Positions 50,501 through 62,254 of a stretch of DNA of 64,000 bases are shown piece by piece (position 1 is the stretch's first letter; each line of letters begins with the position of its first letter). The stretch spans positions 4,576,336 to 4,640,335 of the forward strand of contig OY821749.1 of assembly GCA_963682055.1 (NCBI GenBank), read 5' to 3'. This stretch comes from Primula veris. Taxonomy: Eukaryota; Streptophyta; Magnoliopsida; Ericales; Primulaceae. The notes beneath the pieces are model-generated. The model saw only the letters and a list, made by a program, of their open reading frames with translations. It ran no database searches and was not told where the DNA came from. Both the position numbers and the translations under genes were made by a program.

Positions 50501-53500
50501 CCCAACGCCATGTTGCATAGCATCTCTATCGATGTTTTCGCCGACGTCTTTGTTGATCCCTAACATTTGCATTCGAATTCCAGCTACAGCAAATGAGGAA
50601 AATACCTTGCAAGAAAAATAAATTAAGAAATTGATTTGTAAAGCAGACACAAAAACATTGCTTAAAAAAAGTGACTTATGTACACATAATATGTAAAGAA
50701 TGTATCGATAAAATTATTTCTCAAAATCGTGTGCACTAATTTCAAAGCTTATCGTGCAACTTTGATCGACAAATTGCTCTTATCTAAATTGCTAAAATTG
50801 AAAAATTCAAAAGTTAATCACATACTTTAGATGTTAAACTATGTGATTGACTTTTGAAATTTTCAATTTTGGCAATGTAGAAACCAGATTTTTATCTGTC
50901 CAAGTATGTACATCGTTTTATAAATACTAAGACTCCATCCATAGTTAAATGATAATTTGGTATTTTGGTTACCTCAAGCAGACGAAGGGCGACAAGATGA
51001 GGCCTAAGCGAAAAATAGAAAGAAACTGCTTCAGGATCATAACCGTCCTCGGGAAGTGGCTTAGTCCACAACTTGGGCAGATAATAAAAGTAAGCACCAT
51101 ATGTCACCAACGCTTTTATATCGGCCATAAACAAATCCACGCCAGATAATTCTTAAATAATTAAAAGTTTATTATCAGTATAGGCCTTGGATGAAAAAAC
51201 AAGCAGCTTAGGATTAATACACGGAAATTTTAACACTAGTGCTCCAACAATTCATCTATGTTTAATTTACTCCCAAAAATACACAATTGCTATTTTTATC
51301 CTAGTTTTTGATGACGTAGCGTAGCAATTGTGGTTGGCCATGTATTTGATTTAAAAAATGATTAAGGTAAGCAGGTACATGGATCTAAAAAAATACAAGC
51401 ATTAGCAATACATAGTCAATGTTGGAACAAAAAACATACTGCAAGAAATTTGTTATTAAACTTTGTTGAAATATATCCCACATTGATGGGTTATTAATCC
51501 TAGCCTATATTTATATATGAGTCCCTCTCCTTCCTATCACAAGGGGTATTACTAGAGAACAGTCAGGCCATATGACTGGTTCACAACCCGTTGGCATAAA
51601 AATGTGTCAAATGCATAAAAAAAAATTAAATTTTGATTAATATTTAAGTTTAGGATATGCCTCCCTAGGGTTCTATATTTTTATTTGGGTTTTTAGTGTG
51701 TTGTATAATTTGTTTTTAATTTATCAAATTCTAATTTGTTGAAAATAGAAAAAATAAATTAGTTATTGAAAAACATTATCCGACCATCCATTTTTTAATC
51801 TAACGGTGGTTAAGGTGACGTTCCATAAACAGTCAAATAAGGTGACTGTTCCAAAGAGACACTCATAACAAGGACTTTTGGTGGGAATGGATGGACTCTA
51901 ATATGATATCAGAGCAGGCTTGTTTGTTTGTTGGGCTCCCCCATTTGTCTTGTTTGTTTACACTTGTGGGCATTTGACCCATTGACATTCTTTGCGGCCC
52001 AAAGAATGAAGGAATGGATGGACTCTAATAAACTTATCTCACATTTCTTATCGAACAAGAAAAGAATCATATTGGGACAAGAGAAAAAAAAATGACTCTT
52101 TATATAAATAGGAGCTTTAGTAATCCTAGGTAAACTTGCTAAGAAAGATCTGAAAATGTCATCAAGATGCCAGAGTAACCAGCAATAAATAAACTATTCC
52201 CATGACGGACAAATAAGTATTCAGGTAACTTTTTCTATCAAATGAAGGAATACTGCGAATCCGGTTATCCACATTTTCGGCTTCCTAGGTTGGTGGTTAA
52301 GTTTGGTAACAGAATAGCTATAAGATTAAAATAATTAAACTAATCTTAAACTCGAATGCCTATATGTATGTGGTTAACAGATGCACAACATTTGGTTTAT
52401 ACTTGGTATGAAAAGACTACAAGTTTTGATCCTGGATGAACACAGTTTCTTCTTCTTCTTTTTTTATTCTTTTTTCTGGACCCAATTTGCTAACAAGCCA
52501 CGGGGTAACAACACAAAGCACTTATTCATGACAACTATTACTACTGTTATACTCAATTCCGAAACAGGGACTTTGGAGTATCAGAAACCAATTACATTTA
52601 TGAAGTTGGTGAAAACATCCCTACAATCTTTTATTTTTTTTAAATGGTGTTGATGAACAAGTATTAAGATATGATGCAACCAAACAAAGGACAGAGCGAG
52701 TAACAACACACACACAAAAATGAATATTGATGACATTTATTAAGAAACTACTCCATCCGTCCCATAATAATAATCTACCGGATTTTCGACTCCGTCCCAA
52801 AATAATAGTCCAATTGTGTTCTAATTTTTTGTATTTCCAATATACCCCTAAATAATGAGTATTAATTTTTGTAAATCATAAATATCGTTATTATTTTAAG
52901 GAAGCTAAGTACAGACCATCGGGGGCCACAATAACCCTATATTTTCAATAATTGTGGTTTTTTTTTTAATTTCCGACCATGTATTTTCACTACAATACGT
53001 TAAAAAAATGATTTGGCACCCCTCGTTTTTTTTATTTCACTTAATATAATAAATGATGTAAATTCGGCACACCCCATAAACCATTCCTAGTTTCACCCCT
53101 TTTAAGGGCATATTTGAAAATTATCATCCGACATATTTATTACTCCAACTAACTATAACCAACATTTTTTAAACCACGTGAAAAACATAAGTGGACTATT
53201 TTTATGGGACGAAGGCAGTATTATAGTCCTGACGGAACCACGGATCCCAAAAGGGAGGGGCTGATATTCTATATAATTTTTTTTCATACCTTATACTCCC
53301 ACTGTCCCTCCCTCTGTTCCTAAATAAGTGTTCACTATTCCTTAATCTTCAAAAAAAAGTGTCCACTTTCCCAATTTGGTAATTAAAAATCAACAAAATT
53401 ACTAATTTAGCCTTTATATAATCTCAAAAGAAAAAACACCATATAAGTAAATAAGCATAATAACCTGGTACACCCACTATTTTACCCTCTAAATGAGTTT

Positions 53501-53994
53501 TTTTTTTTTTTTTTTTTTTCCGTAAGATGGAGGCCGAACGCTAAATTTTGAAGATTTGATTAAAATACACACAAAAAATATACATTTTCATCAGTTTTTA
53601 TCAAAATGGATCTCTAAATGTCTCCACCTGGTTCATTCCCTAATTATAGTAAAGTGGAGAAGTTAAATACTGTAAAAAGTGATAGTAGTAAAGGAATAAC
53701 AGTAAAATAAAAGAAGTAGTAAAAAGTAATAGAAAGAGATGGAGCACCTGGATAGTGGGGTTGAGGCCACGTCAGCGTTGTTAGAGGCTGAGGAGGAGGA
53801 GGAGGAGATGGTTTTATTTTATTGAAAAAACCTAATTTAATAAAATCAATATTTCTACCACCGAACAAACCTCTTTTTCCATTTCTTTTATTATTATTAT
53901 TATGATTATTATTATTATGATTGGTTTTAATTGGCGGGGGCGGGGTTACAGTGGTGCAGCACATGAAATTGGAGGAAGGCGAGATTACTCCCAT
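39822..53994 (-). CDS. ABC1/UbiB-family kinase-like protein (ABC1K)
   Basis: Atypical kinase of the ABC1/COQ8/UbiB family; plant members of this type sit in plastids or mitochondria and affect prenylquinone metabolism. Sixteen exons: 53994-53748, 51151-50973, 50605-50452, 50337-50285, 49162-49019, 48908-48804, 48723-48598, 47761-47585, 47200-47094, 46985-46823, 45584-45519, 43307-43214, 42789-42677, 41812-41742, 41015-40868, 40250-39822; all phases match; 791 aa. Motifs: KVGQ (193-196, the KxGQ signature, split by an intron), AAASFGQV (Ala-rich loop, about 253-260), VAVKVQRP (Lys 274), LHADPHPGNL (catalytic loop, 413-422) and FLDFGLL (DFG at 434-436). An Asn- and Pro-rich N-terminus suits a transit peptide. 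The C-terminal ~350 residues are specific to long plant ABC1Ks; I cannot assign the paralogue number. Confidence 0.93.
40562..40755. repeat. Perfect-looking 97-bp tandem duplication
   Basis: ATGGGCAGAATACTGTGGT...GGGATCAAATCGAA occurs at 40562 and again at 40659 with no difference noticed by eye, in ABC1K intron 40251-40867. Near identity suggests a recent duplication. Confidence 0.9.
43965..44000. repeat. (CA)n microsatellite
   Basis: Eighteen CA units directly before the MITE at 44010, in ABC1K intron 43308-45518. Confidence 0.95.
44010..44484. mobile_element. DNA transposon/MITE between microsatellites, ~475 bp
   Basis: Ends GGTTCAATGCCCACCCTTTT and AAAAGGGTGTGCTTTGAACC continue as inverted repeats of about 50 bp including TGACACCTTTTTTGACATCC. 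The left flank is (CA)n-TATA and the right flank (CT)n-(TA)n, so no target duplication can be defined. The interior has no transposase. Confidence 0.65.
44528..44829 (+). mobile_element. Second copy of Helitron-like element 3, 302 bp
   Basis: Roughly collinear with 17512-17807 along its whole length (ATTATAATAAGCCAA, CAAATGAGGCTG, TTTAGCCACTTTTTTCC, GGGGCACGATTACTAG). It ends CTAG before T. In ABC1K intron 43308-45518. Confidence 0.68.
49979..50042. repeat. Short tandem duplication (~33 bp x 2)
   Basis: CCAATACCCAATGAATGCC followed by AAAAGTAGTTATC occurs twice in a row in ABC1K intron 49163-50284. Confidence 0.85.
50788..50876. repeat. Foldback repeat, ~36-bp arms
   Basis: AAAATTGAAAAATTCAAAAGTTAATCACATA is mirrored by TATGTGATTGACTTTTGAAATTTTCAATTTT. 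The motif around TTTTGAAATTT resembles the interior of the Stowaway MITE at 12155-12387, so it may be a decayed MITE core. In ABC1K intron 50606-50972. Confidence 0.7.
51464..52030 (+). mobile_element. Second TRIM-like element, interrupted by a MITE
   Basis: Flanked by AACTT (51459-51463 and 52031-52035). It begins TGTTGAAATATATCCCACATTG and carries a primer-site-like TGATATCAGAGCAGGC after GGACTCTAATA. The right LTR is reduced to GGAATGGATGGACTCTAATA. The left LTR is split by the MITE at 51549-51866. In the long first intron of the ABC1K gene. Confidence 0.7.
51549..51866. mobile_element. MITE, second copy of the 11319-11590 family
   Basis: Inverted ends ACTAGAGAACAGTC and GACTGTTCCAAAGAG; the interior matches 11319-11590 over most of its length. 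An extra GGTGACGTTCCATAAACAGTC precedes the true end, a local duplication. Nested in the TRIM-like element, so younger than it. Confidence 0.65.
52751..53218. mobile_element. Stowaway-like element, 468 bp
   Basis: CTCCATCCGTCCCATAATAATA at the left and TTTTTATGGGACGAAGGCAG at the right, flanked by TA. It shares the internal GACTCCGTCCCAAAATAATAGTC and CACGTGAAAAACATAAGTGGACTAT motifs with the 6737-7811 element, of which it is probably a shorter relative. In ABC1K intron 1. A further one-ended fragment of the Stowaway kind follows at about 53306-53470. Confidence 0.7.
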
Positions 53995-56900
53995 CTCATA
54001 TATATCATATATGGATAATAAATAAATGGATGGGGAACCCACTTTTGTTGTAGATACTATTAATTAGTAAGACACTACTTTTTTTAAGACTTTAGTTGAG
54101 TCATCAGTCATGTGTGAGTGACTGGTTGTCATTTTGCTTCGTCTGTGGAGTCTGACCATACTACAATTTTAACTTACAAACTATACATATTTTGGTTTAA
54201 ATATACGGTAAAACCTCTGTACATTGATAGTGTGGAGAATGACGAAAAAATATTAGTAATATATAGTTTATATATTAAAAATATTAAAAAAATTATGTAT
54301 TTACATAATATTATATACACATACATAGTTCATTATAAATTAAAACAAACAAACGAATCTATCAAAAAATTTAGTTAAACAAATACATGTATTCAAAAAA
54401 CAAATACTTTAACCCTGTAAGTATGGAGAACAAGATAACTCGAAGGATAATAGTATAGAAATAAAAAAGGTTTCATGTCAGGAAGCTTTTAAAATGTTTG
54501 ACAAGTTAGAAATGTTTTGGCTTCAACAATATGGTATCCATGTCGACGAGCTAGTACGGAAGCGCAAGTTAAAATATGTGGTAACAACACAAAAAATTAA
54601 GCCATCATCGCAAACAATCTTAAATAAGTAGTTTACATCATCATAAATTTATCGTAACTATATATTTTTTTTTTTTGTAATGAAATGTATTTTATTCCTA
54701 TAAAAAGATATATTTATAACTAACGGGACCATAAAAAATTACATAATATAACAATAGAGTTTATTCCTATTTTGAACTGGCCCAAGTTGGGACGGGATTT
54801 TTTATTATTATAAGTAGCTTATTCATATATGAAGTATTTTTTTATACTATTGACGTCGTACTTTATTGTCTTATTTATCAAATGAATACTCTTTTAAAAT
54901 TAATTTTTAAAATCATGTTTTACAATTTTTTTATAAGTATAAATTAACATAATCATACCCTTCCTCTATTATATTAATGAAAATATATCATTAAAATTTA
55001 TATTATCAAAAACATAAATTCAATTAATAATTAATAAAAAAACAAAAAAACTGATTTAGCTCTTCCAATCTGTTTTCTCTTTCTCCTCCTCTCATTCTCT
55101 CTCCAATCTATCTCTTCTTCCTTCCCCCTCTCTTCGATATATCATTTCTCTATGTTTCTGATCTCTCTCTTCTCCTTCTATCTTTTGATCTTTTTCTCCT
55201 ACTCGCTCTATCTGATCTCTCTTCGGTGTAGATTAAGACGGAGACATCCATCGGAATGGGCGACGAGTGTGTAAAGCAACCTCGAAAATTCGAGTTTGAT
55301 CTTGACGGAATGTGGTCGTCGAAGGAGAGGCCCATGACGGCGACATGTTAGTTTGAGATCGGAAGACGGGTAAGAGTTGGATTTGTTAACTAGTGTATAA
55401 GTTTGAAAAATAAGTGTATGAATTCCGTGAATTAAGGGTATGAAGTTGAAATTTACGGATACAAATTATGTAAATAAGGATATGAATTTGAATTATGTAA
55501 ATTGGGGCATGAATTTTGAAAAGAATGACGAATTCTGTGAATTAATATATGAACTTTTGAAATAAGTATATGAAAATATACAGATTAGCATATGAACTTT
55601 TGAAATAATGAAACGAAGTTTTGGATATGTTTTTGTTAATTTAGTTTTAAAAGTAATATGTTTTTGTTAATTTATAATTTTTATAAAATACCTTCCACTG
55701 TTATATTAAATGTACAAGCGGTTAATCTAAACTGCTTTTGTGAAAGTCAATTTTATGCTTTCAGTTTTGAAACAAATAACTAGTTTAATACCAATAGAAA
55801 GGGATAGTCCTAACATTTAAGTTATTTTGTTTTAGAAAAATAATACTTTATTTTGTTTTAGAAAAATAATACTCTGTAGGTAACTATTTTTTGTATGTAA
55901 GTTAATGTTTCCGTACGATTTTATATTCACTTAAAATAAGTTTACTTTTTGCTAGAAAAAAAGTATGTGGATGTTATTTTAAAATATTTTACTTGTAAAT
56001 TATTTTTAATTATTATTAATCAGATCTTACGTTGTTAATCGTTTCTCACCATAATAAAAAGATCGACTTCTCGCTTCCTAATATTTCACGTATAGATTTT
56101 ATAAATTTTTTTTACATTTCTTGTTTCCATTTCCGGTTCCGGTTCGTTTTGTAAATAGAGAATATGTAAATGACTAAAACCAATTTGATTGTCTAAAATA
56201 ACTGAAATCTGCATTTAACTTGACATTACATTTTACACATCAATTATGATAGAGATGAATTTGAAGCTACACCAAATATCTTCTACACCCACCCAAAAAT
56301 ATCCTCTCCTTTCTTTTTGTTCCTTTGATACTTTGTACCTCTTGATATTTCCAATACAATTGAAGATTTTTTTCCTACAAAAAAAGAAAATTTGAAAAAG
56401 AATAAATAGAAATAGACATGAGTGGTAACATATAACTTAGGTATAAAATAAAAAAAAATCAGTAAAATTAGCAGGCAGGGAGGACACTTGTATTTCCAAC
56501 CATCACTCGGTTATTATCTTATTTCTCTCTCTCGATCTCTATCTCTATCTCTATCTCTATCTCTCTTGAGGCTTACCCGGGAATAGAATTTTGAGTGCAT
56601 GTTACATACAAGTTGGGAACAAACACCACATTTCTGGTTAGTACCAAACTACATAGCTGAGTATCATATCATACATATAAATAGAAGTTAAATGTTTAAC
56701 ATGAAAATCAAACCAAAGTTTGGCATACTATATTGTTGAAACAAGTAGTTTTTTCCTACTTTTCGGGAAGTCGAATAAGTAATCCTCTACTCTTCTGATT
56801 CAAACAAGTAGCTAAATTATATTGGTTTCTTGATATGTTCGTGAGTTTAGCTAAATTACTTTGGATATCAGTCAGCAGTCTCACAAAAAAAGTTTTGTCT

Positions 56901-57014
56901 AATCTACTCATTTTCTCGTTTTGCAGGTAAAAAGAATAATCCAACGAGAAGCAATTCATTAAATCGCCAAAATTTTGTGGCAGTGATGGTTTTGAATTTG
57001 AGAAAAATCCATAC
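53995..57014. other. Divergent spacer: ABC1K and sigma-factor upstream regions
   Basis: ABC1K (minus) and the sigma-factor gene (plus) are divergently oriented here. The spacer holds a pogo relic (54206-54830), an AT-rich stretch with loosely repeated TATGAATTT-like units (55390-55620) and a (TCTCTA)n tract (56523-56568). No protein-coding gene is supported; a 32-codon frame at 55256-55351 has no motif. Confidence 0.5.
54206..54830 (+). mobile_element. Truncated copy of the pogo/Emigrant element
   Basis: The left end CGGTAAAACCTCTGTACATT follows TA. The transposase-tail relic SIEIKKVSCQEAFKM...LEMFWL is on the plus strand (54440-54535). The later part (ACGGGACCATAAAAAATTAC, TTTATTCCTATTTTGAACTGG) matches 16572-17497 in reverse. 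The right terminus is lost. Confidence 0.65.
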
Positions 57015-57018
57015 ATGA
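56986..57018 (+). promoter_or_regulatory. Upstream ORF overlapping the sigma-factor start
   Basis: A 10-codon ORF ([10 protein letters not shown]) whose TGA (57016-57018) overlaps both of the tandem start codons ATGATG (57015-57020). The arrangement would suit termination-reinitiation; expression is not shown by sequence alone. Confidence 0.45.
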
Positions 57019-60000
57019 TGTTAACATCAACTGTAATCGGTCTCGGTGCTGGCAGATTACTATTGAGTTCTGAAAAATTATCCGGAGTCGCCGATTATGG
57101 CCTGACAATCCACCCTAATACTAAAAAGAAGAACTTCATCACAGCAACAGATAAATCCTCCTCATCCGCTAATAATAGCAGTTTTTTATCCAAGCAAAAG
57201 AATCATCCTATTCCCAGGGCACTAAAAGAGCAAGATGTCGATACTAGTACTGTTTTTGACCCAGAATTTTCTGTAGAAGCTCTTCTTGAACTCCAAAAAT
57301 CTATTCTAGAAAAGCATTTTAATATTTCGCCTGAGAATATAACCACGATAGATAGAGACAGACATATAGAGATACAACGAACTTCCCCGAAGAGATCAGC
57401 TCGTAAGCGCAGAATTGATAAAAAGGGAAAAACTGTTGACCAGAACAGTTTGAGTAAGCACCTTAAGTACAATGTCAGTTCAGAGCTGCTTCAAAACCGT
57501 AAAAAAGGATATGTAAAGGGTTTAACGAATGAAGTATTGCTTACCCATTCGGAAGTTGTGGAGCTATCTAAGTTGATTAAAGTTGGGCTCTACTTGGAAG
57601 ACAGGAAATTGAGGTACTTGCGGAGAGTTACTTTTTATTAAATTGATAGTATATAAACAACCAGAAAGAAAATTAAAGATGCCTAAAAAGGACTTGGAAC
57701 AATGGAAGAAAACTAATACCAAGCTATTCAATGCCTTGCAACCCACCTCACAACCAAAATTACATTCTTACCACAACAGAACGTAAAACCGAGCTGTTTA
57801 TAAGTGTGATTTAAATTTTTACATTCTATCCGTTTTCCTTGGATTTTGTCAAGCAAACCACTTTGATTTCATAATCTGCTATGACTCCAGCGGAAGTGTT
57901 AGACTTCATGGATTAAGAATAGATACTTTGCGCACAAAGCCACAAATGAAAATAGAATCACTAAAAAGTACTTTGCTCCAATATATCCTGAATGTTTAGT
58001 TTGCGATTTATCTTCTTGTTTCATAGCACAATAAAAACATTTTAGAAAAATAAAACTTATTTCCTGTTGTTCGTCTCTACTAATTTATCCAGACTACAAG
58101 CTTTAGCCAAAATAAGGTTGAGGTTTGAGCTAGTATTTCGTGAGAGAATTTGTTTTAATCTGCAAAACATATTTTCTTAAACTACAGTTGATCGATCTAT
58201 ATCAGAATCATAAAGAAAAAACATGTGTGTGCGTACACATAATTCTTTTACTCCATTAAAATTAATTTTCCTTTAAATTTGAGAATTCAGATTGAAGGAA
58301 AAATTGGGGTCTGATCCTTCAGAGGAGCAACTAGCAACTTCTTTAAGAATTTCCCAATCCGAGTTGCAACTGAAATTGATAGAATGTTCCTTAGCAAGAG
58401 AAAAACTAGCAATGAGCAATGTTCGTCTGGTTATGTCCATTGCCCAAAAATACGATAACATGGGGGCAGAAATGGCTGACCTTGTCCAGGTTCATCTGTT
58501 TACAAAACATGTGTTGCATTTTCTAAAAACTACTTAAAACAAAAACAACTAATTGTTTTAACTTGTGTAGGGCGGCTTACTTGGATTACTCCGTGGGATT
58601 GAGAAATTTGATTCTTCAAAAGGATTCAAAATATCTACTTATGTGTACTGGTGGATACGCCAGGTGTTGTTACCTCTGAGATTAATTACAATTTATACAC
58701 TATAACAGTAACCTATCATCAGACTTTGATTTTGTCACAACCTATTAAAGCTAGCAATTAGTACCATGACCTAGAAAAGAATTCATAATATGGAAACTAA
58801 ACTAGGAAAATATGAAGGAAAAAAAAAGTGTAGAAAGCGGAAAAAAATGATGCGAATGGGATAGTGTAAATATTTATTTTTCTTGATTAACAGTAACCCA
58901 ACCTATGAACTTTTTTATTCAGTACATTAAGTATACTAAATCGAATAAAAATGTAACCTACATGTATCGTATGTCACTAGTTTTTGTAGGTTGATGTCCA
59001 AAGTCAATCTCACCTTTGACTATTCAGATCATGCGATAACTACCTTCATTTCCATAGTGTGTGTGTGCGTGCATTAGGAAGGCATCTGTTGAATGTATTT
59101 TTTTTTTATTTGATTAGAATAGATTTGGCGCGCCACTTGCCTGTTACTCACTGTCTGTAAATTTCTCTCATAATTTGCTTACCTAAAGATTAAATTCTCA
59201 TGCAGGGTGTTTCCAGAGCACTAGTTGAAAACTCTAAAACTCTAAGGTTACCTAACCATATGCACGAAAGGCTACGTGTCATAAGGAATGCAAAGATGAA
59301 ACTTAAAGAAAAAGGAATTACTCCATCGATTGATGTAAGTCTATTATGTGCTGTGTGGCAAAAAGGGAACAAACGTTCGAAAAATGTCAATAATCAAATG
59401 GTTCTTATCTGTTACTCCGTCTTTAGATCTGCATATTAACCTGATTAATTATTTTACCTTTACTGTCAGAGAATTGCAGCAAGCCTAAACATGTCAGAAA
59501 AGAAAGTCAAGAATGCAACAGAGGTGACTAAGTCTCATGCTTTACCTATTTTACATGGAAGACCAGAGTACTATAATTAAAATATACTCCTGTAAACTTA
59601 AAATAAAGGTGCTAAATAGGTTTTTTGAAATATGGATTGGAGGCATCACCAGAGTTTGAATCTGACCTCATTTCCATTAATGTGAGATCCATTCATTTTA
59701 ACTATAACTAATTTTGTATGTGCAGGCTATTAACAAGGTCTTTTCCCTTGATAGAGAAGCATTTCCTTCTTTAAATGGTCTACCTGGGAAAACACTTCAC
59801 AGTGTAAGTGTGCATATATCAACTTAATCTAGTCTTACCTTGTTCTTTGTCCATGTGCACGTCCGGCTTCTACTAGTTAATAGTTGGATATTTGACTCTT
59901 TTTTTCCCAACATTGACAGTACATTGCAGATAATCATCTCGAGAACAATCCATGGCATGGAGTTGATAAGTTGGCACTCAAGGTAGCTTCAATATGCATT

Positions 60001-61155
60001 AATAGCATGATCTTGAAACGATAAAAAGTTAAAGTCGAACCAATATGAGTCTGATCCTTTAGTTGCCTAACTAAATAACAAATTAAAATATCAAAGAAAA
60101 TACAAGATTGATTGCATGGTAAAAATTTCTCCTGTTTTTTCACTCAAATCTGACATTTTTTAAGAGGTCCTTCTTTCTATATCCTCAACCGTTCAAGATG
60201 AATCGAGGCATGTCACATATATATACGTACTAGCACAGAGTAGATTGCTAATCTATAAGAGAAGGGCACTTAATTTAAAGGAAAAAAAAAATTAAAACTG
60301 CATATGGTCTGTGCTAATTGCAGTTGGTCATCAGAATAGTTGTCTGTTGACTTTCTTGAATATAGGTTACAAGCTGCGTTCGTTGCTTACATAAATGTAC
60401 TAGACTCGGTCATTGTCTTTTCTTAATAAATGAAACATGTCTTATTGAGTTTTCATTGGTGGGGCATACTACCTTTCCGTATTCCAGGAATAGCGAATAC
60501 TGACTCCTTATTCAGAGTAAGACCAGGAAACAAAGTGATACACATGTATGGACCTTTAGCTCGGTTGGGAATTTCAACACAAGTCGTTTGGGTTCTTGAT
60601 CTACTGCAGGAAATTAATACAACAGTTTATATTTTGCAGGATGAGGTAAACAGACTTATTAATACAACACTAGTACAACGGGAGAGGGAAATCATACGTC
60701 TTTATTATGGACTGGACAATGAATGTCTTACTTGGGAGGATATCAGCAAAAGGTAGTACTGCACAGACAATCTGACACTCCTTTACGTGCAAAGAAAATA
60801 ACTTGTATCAATATAAATAAACCAATAACACGTAGAAATCCTTGACAACTTATACATCGACCCTAGTCCTTCTGTAAGTCGCACTCCACTGTTGATCATG
60901 TATTTGAGCTTCTATGCAAGTCCTTACACTTATCTTAAGAAGACAAAATAATCAAAGCTAAGATCAGTTAACAAACTTTATGTATTTATTAATGTTCTCA
61001 CAAATTAGTAGTTTCTAATGATTTTTCATTTGGTTTTCTTTTCCAGGATAGGTTTGTCCAGGGAAAGAGTCAGACAAGTTGGACTTGTTGCTCTAGAGAA
61101 ATTGAAACATCACGGAAGGAAGAGAAGATTGGACGCCATGCTGTTAAAGCATTGA
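57015..61155 (+). CDS. Plastid RNA polymerase sigma factor, SIG3-like
   Basis: Directs the plastid-encoded bacterial-type RNA polymerase to promoters. Nine exons: 57015-57613, 58291-58489, 58571-58663, 59206-59334, 59470-59523, 59726-59803, 59920-59982, 60640-60752, 61047-61155; all phases match; 478 aa. Exon 1 encodes a Ser/Lys-rich transit region and a poorly conserved N-terminus. Region 2 is clear: [44 protein letters not shown]. Region 3 follows ([16 protein letters not shown], then [18 protein letters not shown]). Region 4 carries the helix-turn-helix ([19 protein letters not shown]) near the C-terminus. The stretch [15 protein letters not shown] with NNPWHG recalls SIG3 from memory, but I cannot exclude another SIG paralogue, so the symbol is left blank. 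It converges with the STIP gene downstream. Confidence 0.93.
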
Positions 61156-62254
61156 CAAATATATATGTTTATAGACTTAGTTATTACTTATTACATGTAA
61201 ATATAACGAGAAGGGAACACAGAAGAGTTGGCTTCCAATTTGTTTTCATATTTGGAATTTCTATAAAAGGGGTACATGGAATGGTGGAACCCCAAATCTG
61301 TTTAGGCGAGATTAATCAGGAAACATGATAACTTGTATCCTGTTTTAGAGTGAGATGTGTACGTTCGTATTTTTACAAACACTTGTACTAAATCATGTAT
61401 GTGACAGTTCTCGAACCATAATTGTGCATTGAAGAATGGAAAAACAAATAAGAATAATACAGGGGAGCTTGACGTCTACCTGATTCTAGGTACCCCGTTT
61501 TCTCCAATACCAAGTCTGGTCCAAGAAACCTGCATAACAATGGTAGATGACACAGTGAAAATAAAATATTCACAGGGGGTTGACGTTTAAACAATCTAAT
61601 AGATGCCTTACATAGTCGGAGTCCGGAGAGTCATGTCAACTGCTTCAAGCCTTCAACCTTTGAAAGCTTGTGGATAAATAAATGAAGATGCAGAAATTTT
61701 ACGCTTACTCACCCAAAAAACATTTCAATGCTAGAGCGAGTACTAGAAGGAAAGCAGTAGTGTCTAATAAGCATCACCATTTACAAGGCATTTATAAAAT
61801 ATTAGAGCTAACGGGATCCATATATATTTAACGGTTAACCTGATCTATGCCCTTAAAAATAAATAAGCTCCCAATATCATTTAAAATAACGGCATTTATT
61901 CTTGGAGGTTGCCTTGGTACATGTGATCCTTTTTAGATTTTAATAAATGCCAAGGCAACCTCCAAGCAAGAAACAAAAACCCAGGTCAAAAGAAAAGATC
62001 ACAATTTAAACCAGATGGCAATGTTATCAGCACTGACCATATTTTAAATGATTAATAATAAAAGAATAACTCAAGAATAAAATATCAAGGGCATCACATC
62101 AACCTTGGGCAAGAACGTAGTCATACCATGACATCACAATATTTAAGGTCTATTTGCCCAAAAACAGAACTACAGCATCAAAATCCAACAAAGTTTTCAC
62201 TATCATGTATCATCTCATACATACAAACATTAAAGCTAAAAAGATTTAAAAAAA
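61156..62254. other. Spacer between convergent sigma-factor and STIP genes
   Basis: Holds the 3' UTRs of both genes. No gene was seen. A perfect 17-bp inverted repeat (61901-61917 and 61950-61966) is described separately. Confidence 0.6.
61901..61966. repeat. Perfect 17-bp inverted repeat, 32-nt loop
   Basis: CTTGGAGGTTGCCTTGG pairs exactly with CCAAGGCAACCTCCAAG. The arms are GC-richer than the surroundings. It could be a hairpin in a 3' UTR, a small MITE remnant, or a young miRNA-like foldback; I do not recognise the arm sequence as a known miRNA. Confidence 0.6.

Noticed and set aside
55256..55351. 32-codon plus-strand frame MGDECVKQPRK...
   Set aside because: Too short, no motif, no splice context that extends it; may be a captured fragment but not supported.
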